Assembly (NCBI GenBank): GCA_014656015.1
Contig: BNBP01000027.1
Location: forward strand, 21,196-85,195
Direction of reading: 5' to 3'
DNA from: Streptomyces griseoaurantiacus
GTDB taxonomy: Bacteria > Actinomycetota > Actinomycetes > Streptomycetales > Streptomycetaceae
Length of the DNA stretch: 64,000 nt
How positions within the stretch are numbered: position 1 is the stretch's first letter; each line of letters opens with the position of its first letter. The notes under the pieces are model-generated. The model worked only from the letters and a program-made list of their open reading frames with translations, did not search any database and was not told the DNA's origin. Shown here one piece after another: positions 58,264 to 64,000 of the stretch. A program made the position numbers and the translations under genes.

Positions 58264-59106
58264 ATGAGGTACGCCGACTGGATCGCCGGTGGTGAGCGGG
58301 TGGAGCTCGACGGGCATCGGCTGTTCGTCCGGCAGGAGGGCGAGGGGCGCCCGGTGACGCTGCTCCACGGGTTCCCGACCTCCTCCCACGACTGGGCGTG
58401 GACCGTGCCCTCCCTGGTCGCGGCGGGCTGCCGGGTCACCTCCCTCGACCTGCTCGGCTTCGGACACAGCGACAAACCGCGCGGCCACCGGTACTCGATC
58501 CACGAACAGGCCGACCTGGTCGAAGCCCTGTGGGGCCGCCTCGGGACCGGCCCGACCATGCTGGTCGCCCACGACTACGGGGCCTCGGTCGCCCAGGAAC
58601 TCCTGGCCCGCGACCCCGGCCGCCTCACCCGGACCGCCCTGCTCAACGGCGGCCTCTACGGCGATCTGCACCGCCCGGTCCCGGTGCAGCGCCTGCTGCA
58701 CAGCCCCCTCGGCCCGCTGTTCGCCCGCCTCACGGACGAGAAGCGGTTCGTGGCCGGTCTGCGCGGCGTCCTGTCCCGGCCCGTACCGGACGAGGTGCTG
58801 CACGACATGTGGACGGCCGCCGACCACGAGAACGGCCGCCTGCTCGCCCCCCGCCTGCTCCGCTACATCGACGACCGGCGCGTGCACTTCGACCGCTGGT
58901 CCGCCTCGCTCGAACGGTACGAGGGCCCCCTGCTGTTCGTCTGGGGCCCCGAGGACCCGGTGAGCGGCGCCCACGTCCTGCCCCGCCTCCGCGAACGCCG
59001 CCCCGAGGCCACGTTCACGGTGCTCCCCGGCGTCGGCCACTACCCCCAGGTCGAGGCCCCGGAGGAAACGGCGGAGGCGCTGTCCGCGTTTCTCACGGCA
59101 CCCTGA
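58264..59106 (+). CDS. Alpha/beta hydrolase with Asp nucleophile (epoxide hydrolase/dehalogenase-like)
   Basis: A 280-residue enzyme from ATG 58264. HGFPTSSHDW is the oxyanion-hole loop. The nucleophile elbow reads AHDYGAS with Asp in the nucleophile position, as in epoxide hydrolases and haloalkane dehalogenases rather than Ser hydrolases. A later acid (WGPEDPVSG) and the terminal His (GVGHYPQVE) complete the triad. Cytoplasmic. The substrate, an epoxide or haloalkane, cannot be assigned. Confidence 0.87.
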   Translation: MRYADWIAGGERVELDGHRLFVRQEGEGRPVTLLHGFPTSSHDWAWTVPSLVAAGCRVTSLDLLGFGHSDKPRGHRYSIHEQADLVEALWGRLGTGPTMLVAHDYGASVAQELLARDPGRLTRTALLNGGLYGDLHRPVPVQRLLHSPLGPLFARLTDEKRFVAGLRGVLSRPVPDEVLHDMWTAADHENGRLLAPRLLRYIDDRRVHFDRWSASLERYEGPLLFVWGPEDPVSGAHVLPRLRERRPEATFTVLPGVGHYPQVEAPEETAEALSAFLTAP

Positions 59107-59129
59107 CCCGGCCGTCCCCCGTCTCGGTC

Positions 59130-60047
59130 TCAGGCACCGCCGGCCGCGGCCTCCTCGAACAGCTCCTCCGCCCGCACCACGGTCCCGGCGCGGTCGAGCC
59201 AGTCGCTGACCACTGTGAGATCGGTGCAGCCGAGGATGCGCTCCCGGGCGGAGTCGGGGACCGGAATCCCCCGGACCTCCAGCACCCGCAGGACACCCTT
59301 GGCCTCGCCTCGCGCCTCGCCCTCCGCCTTGCCCTCCGCCTTGCCCTCGAGGTACGTCTCCTCGAAGAGCGTGCCCCTGCCGGGGAAGTAAGTGCCGACC
59401 ATCTTCTGCAGACCTTTCCATGTCGTGCGGGCCGGAGTGTCTTCCAGGCCCACTTCCACGAACTCGCACCAGTACTTCGCCGTGGCCGCGTCGAACGACC
59501 GCATTCCGTGGGCCAGCGTGTTCAGTATGGCGTCGATTTTCCCGCTTTCGCTGTGCACGATCGCGGACACCGTCGCCAGCGCCGGTTCCCGGGCGACCAT
59601 CGACTCGTCCGTGATTTCGGGAACGTTGTCCGGGCCGAGTACGAAGGGACGTGTGACCTGGGTCGACCACGGCCCGACTCGGCACTCGAAAGGTCCGGCC
59701 GCCCACTTGGCCGTCGTCCGACTCCGGCAGACCGCCACGAGCAGCACCGGCACGCCGAACTTCGCGTACAGGTACGCGACGTAGTAGGCCCAGTTCATTT
59801 CTTTGTCCCGGGCCCTTCTCGTCTGGGCCTCGACCGCGATGAGGAAGCCGTCCCCCTCGGAGGGATCGACCTTGAGCACGGTGTCCACCCGGCGCTCGAG
59901 CGGACGGATTTCCGTGGCGTCCGGGGTGAGCGCGTTGATGGATGCCTTCGCCGGTGGCGGCAGCCCCAGCGCCTCGAATACGGGAGCGAGGACCTCCGGA
60001 TGCTCCTGGAAGATCCGGTGAGAGACCTCATGCGTCGATGTGACCAT
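59130..60047 (-). CDS. PD-(D/E)XK nuclease-like protein, Rpn/DUF-type
   Basis: A 305-residue protein. RRVDTVLKV followed by FLIAVEAQTRRARDKEMNWAY gives the Asp...Glu-x-Gln catalytic pattern of Rpn-like and related transposase-associated nucleases. The C-terminal part has the repeat EGKAEGKAEGEARGEAKG that usually precedes the last helix of this family. Many Streptomyces genomes carry several copies. Role unknown; recombination or defence has been suggested for Rpn proteins. Confidence 0.75.
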   Translation of the reverse strand: MVTSTHEVSHRIFQEHPEVLAPVFEALGLPPPAKASINALTPDATEIRPLERRVDTVLKVDPSEGDGFLIAVEAQTRRARDKEMNWAYYVAYLYAKFGVPVLLVAVCRSRTTAKWAAGPFECRVGPWSTQVTRPFVLGPDNVPEITDESMVAREPALATVSAIVHSESGKIDAILNTLAHGMRSFDAATAKYWCEFVEVGLEDTPARTTWKGLQKMVGTYFPGRGTLFEETYLEGKAEGKAEGEARGEAKGVLRVLEVRGIPVPDSARERILGCTDLTVVSDWLDRAGTVVRAEELFEEAAAGGA

Positions 60048-60125
60048 GTACGCAACCTAGAGAGGGAAACAGGCGCCCGTCCGAGTGATCGGTGACGTTC
60101 ACCCGTGCGGGGTGCGAGTGGGAGT

Positions 60126-60560
60126 TCAGGCGACGACCCGGACGCCGGTGGTCAGTTCGCACCAGACGTACTTGCCACGGTTGCCGTGGCGGGACAGGGT
60201 GTGCCAGCCCCAGTGGTCCGCGCAGGAGCGGACGAGGAGGAGGCCGCGGCCGTCCTCCTGGAGCGCCGGCTCCGGGGAGTCGGGCGGCTCCGGGGGCTCG
60301 GGGTCCGTGTCCCACGCCCCGATGCGGAGGGTGCCCCCGGCGTACCGCACGCGGAGCGCCGCGGGGCCCTCGGTGTGCAGGACGGCGTTGCTGATCAGCT
60401 CGGTCGCGAGCAGCTCCGCGGCGTCGACGAGGCCGATCAGTCCGTGCAGGGTGAGGATCAGGCGCAGGGTGCGCCGGCTGACGGTGACGGCACGAAGGTC
60501 GTTCGGGACGGAGAGGCAGTACTCCCAGGATGCGCTCGGGTCCGTGTCGTGTGCGGGCAT
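60126..60560 (-). CDS. HATPase anti-sigma-type protein of a whiJ/abaA-like locus
   Basis: A 144-residue single-domain ATPase (ATG 60560, site ACGGAG). The GHKL motifs are ELLATELISNAVLHTEG, IGAWDTDPE and DGRGLLLVRSCADHWG. It resembles anti-sigma kinases such as RsbW/SpoIIAB. It is divergent from the XRE-DUF5753 gene, the arrangement of the developmental whiJ/abaA-type loci of Streptomyces. Its targets are unknown. Confidence 0.88.
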   Translation of the reverse strand: MPAHDTDPSASWEYCLSVPNDLRAVTVSRRTLRLILTLHGLIGLVDAAELLATELISNAVLHTEGPAALRVRYAGGTLRIGAWDTDPEPPEPPDSPEPALQEDGRGLLLVRSCADHWGWHTLSRHGNRGKYVWCELTTGVRVVA

Positions 60561-60800
60561 GGGTCGACTCCGTTTGCCTGGATGGGGTGATCGTCCGCGG
60601 TGCACGGAGGTGGCCTGCCGCGGCCGTCATGGCATGACGGTGCGGTGCGCTTCCGGTGTCCCGGCTATCCGCAGAGTGTGCGTCGCGTCACCGACGGTAG
60701 AGGTAAATGTTTCGCCGCAGCAAGCCGGTCACGTACTCTGACACCCGATCGAGGGCGTCCAACCCTTCGTGAGCACAAGGCGATCAGGAGGGCCAAGGCG

Positions 60801-61652
60801 ATGCCCGCGAGGACTCAACCCACCATCCGTCAGGTGCGCCTCGGCGTTGAGCTGCGGAAGCTGCGCGAAGCGGCGGGCATGACGTCCCGTGACGCGGCAC
60901 GGCTGTTGGGTACCAGCCCCGCGCAGATGAGTCAGATCGAGGCGGGCAACGCGGGAGTCAGTGAGGAGCGTGTCCGCAGACTCGCGGTCCACTATGCCTG
61001 TGCCGACGCCTCGTTGATCGACGCGCTGGTCGAGATCGCGACGGACCGCACTCACGGATGGTGGGAGGACTACCGAGATGTACTGCCACCGGTATTCCAG
61101 GATCTGGCGGAGCTGGAGCACCACGCTTCGTTCATGTGGGTAGTCGGCACGGCTCACGTTCCGGGGCTGCTTCAGACGGAGGAATACGCGCGCGCTGTAC
61201 TCGCCTACCGGGTCCCGGAGCTGCCGGGCAGCGAGCTGGAGGCCCGAGTGGAACACCGCATGCGTCGAAGAGCCGTACTCGGCAGGGAGGGTGCCACCCC
61301 CTACGAGGCGGTGCTGCACGAATCGGTGTTGCGTACGCGCGTCGCCGACAGAAGGGTGGCGCGAGCCCAACTTCAGGCGCTGCTAGCCGAGTCCGAGCGC
61401 CCGAACGTCACCGTGCGAGTCATCCCCTTCGACGTCGACGGGTTCGCGGGCGCCAGCTCGATGATGTTGTACGCGGGTGGGGGAGTGCCGGCACTGGACA
61501 CGGTGCAACGTGACGCACCGTACGGGTCTGTGTTTCTTGATGCCGCTGCTCAACTCCTCGCCATGCGAACGCTATTCCGTAAGGTGGAGTCCGTATCACT
61601 GGATCCCACGGGGTCGCGGGCGTTCATTCATCGTGTGGCGGAGGAACTGTGA
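60801..61652 (+). CDS. XRE-family regulator with DUF5753 (WhiJ/Scr1-like)
   Basis: A 283-residue protein from ATG 60801 (AGGAGGG upstream). The helix-turn-helix is in residues about 12-70 (LGVELRKLREAAGMTSRDAARLLGTSPAQMSQIEAGN, read in parts). Residues about 90-280 are DUF5753 (FMWVVGTAHVPGLLQTEEYARAVL; RAQLQALLAESERPNVTVRVIPF). Partners are the small DUF397 proteins. Its stop overlaps the first DUF397 gene (GTGA). In characterised relatives the set represses or times developmental genes or acts like a toxin-antitoxin pair. Confidence 0.93.
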   Translation: MPARTQPTIRQVRLGVELRKLREAAGMTSRDAARLLGTSPAQMSQIEAGNAGVSEERVRRLAVHYACADASLIDALVEIATDRTHGWWEDYRDVLPPVFQDLAELEHHASFMWVVGTAHVPGLLQTEEYARAVLAYRVPELPGSELEARVEHRMRRRAVLGREGATPYEAVLHESVLRTRVADRRVARAQLQALLAESERPNVTVRVIPFDVDGFAGASSMMLYAGGGVPALDTVQRDAPYGSVFLDAAAQLLAMRTLFRKVESVSLDPTGSRAFIHRVAEEL

Positions 61653-61846
61653 TCGTGACGCAGTGGCAGAAGTCCTCGTTCTCGGGCCCGGGTGATGGCA
61701 ATGAGTGTGTCGAAGTCGCCCGGTCGGAGGCATCCTTGCTCCTCCGTGAGAGCGATGAGCCCCCGCGAATACTCACCGTTGGGACCAGTGCCTTGGCCGC
61801 GATGCTCCGTCACCTTCAGGTGGACGCATCGGGCAGTCCTAGGTGA
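61649..61846 (+). CDS. DUF397 small protein 1
   Basis: A 65-residue protein from GTG 61649, overlapping the XRE stop. It has the DUF397 core WQKSSFSGPGDGNECVEVA and LLLRESDEPPRILTVG. DUF397 proteins pair with XRE-DUF5753 regulators, apparently modulating them. The stop overlaps the next gene, so three genes are coupled. Confidence 0.92.
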   Translation: MIVTQWQKSSFSGPGDGNECVEVARSEASLLLRESDEPPRILTVGTSALAAMLRHLQVDASGSPR

Positions 61847-62040
61847 CGGACGGAGGCATCGCGACCGGGTGGCAGAAGTCGTCCTTCTCCAGCGGAAGCG
61901 ACGGAGCCAACTGTGTGGAACTGGCCCGCGCTGAGCCCTCCTTGCTGCTGCGGGAGAGCGAGGAACCCGAGTGTGTGCTTGCCGTTCGGGCGGACTCGCT
62001 GGCCGGGCTGTTGCGGTATGTGCGCCGGGAGAGCCGGTAG
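61843..62040 (+). CDS. DUF397 small protein 2
   Basis: A 65-residue protein from GTG 61843. Core WQKSSFSSGSDGANCVELA and LLLRESEEPECVLAV, about half identical to the preceding copy. Tandem duplication after one regulator suggests paralogues with different partners or doses. Confidence 0.92.
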   Translation: MTDGGIATGWQKSSFSSGSDGANCVELARAEPSLLLRESEEPECVLAVRADSLAGLLRYVRRESR

Positions 62041-62103
62041 GGGTGTGGGCGAGGGGGTCCGGGGGGTCGGGGTGGTGACTCGGCGGGCCCCCTCGTATCG
62101 CGT

Positions 62104-62619
62104 TCAGGCGGCGTCGACCGCCGAGGCCCAATCGAGGTCCACGCCCATGTCCGCGTACATCTTCGTGTAGCCGACGTAGCAGTCGAACTTCTCGACCTTG
62201 CCGTCGCGCAGGTACCAGAAGTCGGCGGTCGGCACGTCGACCTTGTTGCCGTTGCCCTTGACGCCGCCGCCCGTCGGCGCCGTCAGCTCGCCGTCGAACG
62301 TGCCGCGGATGGACAGCTCGATGCTGACGACGTCACCGCTCACGGTGATGCGTTGCAGCTCGCGGTGGACGTCGGAGAACAGGCCCTTCATGCGGGGCAG
62401 CACCGTGCCGAGCGTCTCGCTCCGGTAAGTGTGGCCGGCGACCACGTCGTTGAAGACGCCGTCCTCGGCGAAGCTGTCCACGAACGCCTGGACGTCCATG
62501 TCGTCACCCTCCGCCACGTCGTAGGCGTGCAGGACGACCGCGAGGTTGGTCCTCTCGCGCTCGGTCAGGTCGTGGTCGGTGAGCGGCAGCTCCGCCAGTT
62601 CGGCTTCGGTCAGGGTCAT
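62104..62619 (-). CDS. SnoaL-like (NTF2-fold) protein
   Basis: A 171-residue protein, ATG 62619. The NTF2/SnoaL cone fold is suggested by VQAFVDSFAEDGVFND, FSDVHRELQRITVSGDVV, ADFWYLRDGKVEKFDCYVG and the C-terminal amphipathic helix. Members include polyketide cyclases, isomerases and limonene-epoxide hydrolases; no catalytic residue can be singled out here. Divergent from a TetR gene with which it probably shares operators. Confidence 0.82.
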   Translation of the reverse strand: MTLTEAELAELPLTDHDLTERERTNLAVVLHAYDVAEGDDMDVQAFVDSFAEDGVFNDVVAGHTYRSETLGTVLPRMKGLFSDVHRELQRITVSGDVVSIELSIRGTFDGELTAPTGGGVKGNGNKVDVPTADFWYLRDGKVEKFDCYVGYTKMYADMGVDLDWASAVDAA

Positions 62620-62656
62620 GTCGTTTCCTCCAGGTCGGTCTGGACTCGAACCCAGT

Positions 62657-62719
62657 TATTCAAACGATTGCTTTAACTGTAGGACGGGTGTGCGAAGCTG
62701 TCAATCGACTGTTTGAATA
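62657..62719. promoter_or_regulatory. Inverted operator arms between SnoaL and TetR genes
   Basis: TATTCAAAC (62657-62665) and GTTTGAATA (62711-62719) are perfect 9-bp inverted arms. Inner bases (GATTG/CAATC) extend the symmetry. They lie in the only AT-rich stretch of this interval, flanking both start regions, as expected for a TetR dimer-of-dimers repressing itself and the SnoaL gene. Confidence 0.65.
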
Positions 62720-62738
62720 CTTCGTCCGGAGGAGTAGC

Positions 62739-63377
62739 GTGACGCGGGTGGACAAGGTGGACCAGCGCCGGGAGGCCGGGCAGCGCACACGGGCCGGATT
62801 GCAGGCGGCCGCGTTGGAGCTGCTCTCGCAGCGGGGGCAGGAGGGCGTGACCCTCCGCGAGATCACGGACCTCGCCGGGGCCAACGTCGCCGCGGTGAGT
62901 TATCACTTCGGCTCGCTGAAGAAACTGTGCGAGGCGGCCATCGAGCACGCGCTGGAGCAGTACCTGAACGCCCAGATCGGCGAACTCGAGGCACTCCCCT
63001 CCACGGCAACGCTGCAGGAGGTGGCGGGGGCCTTCGCCCGCCCGATGGTGCGGGCGCTGGCGGCCGGCGGGCCGGACCTGGCGGTGATGCGCACCGTGGC
63101 GCGCGTCGGCATCGAACCCCCCGAGGGGTGGGAGCGGCTGCACGGGAAGTTCGACCGGACCCGGGAGGGAGTCATCCGGGTACTGGCACCGACGCTGCCC
63201 GATGTCGACGCGGAGGAACTCGCCTTCCGGACGCGGTGTGCGGCGGGCATGCTGAACTGGCTCGCCCTGGCCCCCGTCGGCACGGAACTGGCCACCCTCC
63301 CCGCCGAGCGGATCGAACGGCACCTCGTCCCGGTGGTGGCGGGAGCGCTACGCGGCGACGCCACGGTCGGCCGCTGA
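62739..63377 (+). CDS. TetR family transcriptional regulator
   Basis: A 212-residue regulator. GTG 62739 follows GGAGGAG; a longer in-frame ORF (from 62688) would cover the operator. Helix-turn-helix in residues about 25-60 (ITDLAGANVAAVSYHFGSLKKL). The C-terminal domain resembles the group with a YefF/CecR-like ligand pocket. It is divergent from the SnoaL gene. The ligand is likely a small hydrophobic compound, by inference from TetR biology. Confidence 0.92.
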   Translation: MTRVDKVDQRREAGQRTRAGLQAAALELLSQRGQEGVTLREITDLAGANVAAVSYHFGSLKKLCEAAIEHALEQYLNAQIGELEALPSTATLQEVAGAFARPMVRALAAGGPDLAVMRTVARVGIEPPEGWERLHGKFDRTREGVIRVLAPTLPDVDAEELAFRTRCAAGMLNWLALAPVGTELATLPAERIERHLVPVVAGALRGDATVGR

Positions 63378-63408
63378 CGCGGCAGCGTTCGACGAGGGAG
63401 CCGACGAC

Positions 63409-63585
63409 ATGACCGAGTGGCAGAAGTCGTCCTTCTCCGGGGGCGGCGACGGCGACGACTGCGTGGAGCTCGGGCACAGCGGAACCGGGATGCTCCTCCG
63501 CGAGGGCGACGAGCCCGGGCTGATACTCGCCGTCAGCCCCGCTTCCCTCGCCCAACCCATCCGTTACCCGCGGCGCGAACCATAG
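63409..63585 (+). CDS. DUF397 small protein 3 (orphan)
   Basis: A 58-residue protein from ATG 63409 (GAGGGAG upstream), too short for common cut-offs. Core WQKSSFSGGGDGDDCVELG and LLREGDEPGLILAVS match the two copies at 61.6-62.0 kb. There is no XRE-DUF5753 gene directly beside it; it follows the TetR gene by 31 bp and may be co-transcribed with it. Confidence 0.88.
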   Translation: MTEWQKSSFSGGGDGDDCVELGHSGTGMLLREGDEPGLILAVSPASLAQPIRYPRREP

Positions 63586-63689
63586 GATCGCGGGGCGACG
63601 GGCGGGCGGAGGGCCGGTCCTCGCCGGCTTGCCGTCGGGGTCTGCCGGGACGGAGGCCGTGCGATTCGGTCCTCGGCAAGGAGAATGCG

Positions 63690-63809
63690 ATGTTTTCGCA
63701 AGCTGGTGTCGCCCCGTTCGTCACGTTGATCGTCGTCCTGGTGATCGCGGCGGTGGCCGGGTACGGCTTCTGGGTGAGGAACCGTTCCCGCTCGAAGAGC
63801 GAGGACTGA
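63690..63809 (+). CDS. 39-residue single-TM peptide
   Basis: ATG 63690 with an excellent AAGGAG site. Sequence: short N-terminus, one TM helix (VAPFVTLIVVLVIAAVAGYGF), then a basic tail (WVRNRSRSKSED). A terminator hairpin follows at once, supporting a real transcription unit. Small membrane peptides of this kind are often stress or regulatory factors. Function unknown. Confidence 0.65.
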   Translation: MFSQAGVAPFVTLIVVLVIAAVAGYGFWVRNRSRSKSED

Positions 63810-63822
63810 GGCGGATACGCGG

Positions 63823-63856
63823 GAGGCCGGCCGAACCTGACGGTTCGGCCGGCCTC
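63823..63856 (+). terminator. Strong hairpin after the 39-residue peptide
   Basis: Perfect 15-bp stem GAGGCCGGCCGAACC / GGTTCGGCCGGCCTC with a TGAC loop, 14 bp after the stop. Confidence 0.8.
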
Positions 63857-63868
63857 TGCGCTGTACGA

Positions 63869-64000
63869 CGTGTCCGACCTAGGTGTTCTGTCCACGGAGG
63901 TTGGTGACAGGTTTCACGGTGGGTGATCTTGAATGAGTGAGGGCCTTCCGGGTTCGGTGTGGATTGCGACGTCAACACCGAGCGGAAGGCCCTCATGCCC
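63869..64000 (+). mobile_element. Probable left end of an insertion sequence (truncated by the window)
   Basis: After the terminator the base composition changes. TGTCCGACCTAGGTGTTCTG-like sequence at 63871 could be a terminal inverted repeat. A perfect 12-bp inverted repeat GAGGGCCTTCCG / CGGAAGGCCCTC (63939-63950, 63983-63994) with a second inner stem precedes an ATG at 63995, the expected place of a transposase start (IS481-like from memory). The right part is outside the window, so the call is tentative. Confidence 0.4.

Noticed and set aside
62637..62655. T-arm-like sequence (GGGTTCGAGTCC on the minus strand)
   Set aside because: No matching acceptor stem, anticodon arm or CCA-side pairing nearby; a chance match upstream of the SnoaL gene.

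Overview
The window is high-GC, densely coded DNA from a Streptomyces chromosome. The codon usage, frequent GTG/TTG starts, ATGA/GTGA start-stop overlaps and hairpin terminators without U-tails all fit. Two perfect copies of the 14-bp Streptomyces parS palindrome (8114-8127 and 47210-47223) suggest an origin-proximal part of the core chromosome. As far as I recall (not checked), the order resembles the S. coelicolor region that holds both bkd operons and aspS.

1-20.2 kb: the 3' end of a 3-hydroxyacyl-CoA dehydrogenase and a TetR regulator come first, then a divergent Lrp/AsnC regulator and a first branched-chain 2-oxoacid dehydrogenase operon (E1a-E1b-E2). Next are a MobA-like/MoeA pair, a 2TM-RCK potassium channel whose start codon lies inside parS, a quinone oxidoreductase, a Pro-rich membrane-anchored protein, the proteasome activator Bpa, two divergent Ser/Thr kinases, and a second complete E1a-E1b-E2 operon. 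No E3 (lipoamide dehydrogenase) is present, so both complexes must use one encoded elsewhere. They would supply branched acyl-CoA starters for fatty acids and polyketides.

20.2-35.3 kb: an orphan Bro-N phage-antirepressor-like gene, a K15-type DD-transpeptidase, a GntR/MFS operon, a mycothiol-dependent isomerase-family protein, a nitrilase-family amidase, a LURP-one protein, a decayed XRE/DUF5753 remnant with a small gene and a frameshifted DUF7848-like gene, a thioredoxin-NHL protein, an M18 aminopeptidase, a FadE5-like acyl-CoA dehydrogenase and an SseB-domain protein.

35.3-47 kb: a pirin lacking about 65 internal residues, including the metal-binding HxH; an alkaline-shock (Asp23/AmaP) envelope cluster divergent from an ECF sigma factor with a CRP-type box between them; an HTTM/DUF5819 pair; a secreted ice-binding-type (DUF3494) protein; an AI-2E family permease; and a PAS-GAF-SpoIIE-HATPase phosphatase.

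47-64 kb: aspS, a secreted SH3-like protein, and an OmpR/kinase two-component pair convergent with a MacAB-like exporter operon (lipoprotein, adaptor, ATPase, permease). That operon is preceded by three 11-nt direct repeats that look like an OmpR-family box. Then come a DUF234-type ATPase, an alpha/beta hydrolase, a PD-(D/E)XK protein, a whiJ/abaA-type set (HATPase / XRE-DUF5753 / two DUF397), a SnoaL/TetR divergent pair with a palindromic operator, a third DUF397, a 39-aa membrane peptide and the probable left end of an insertion sequence. Short tandem repeats recur at or just after stop codons across the window.
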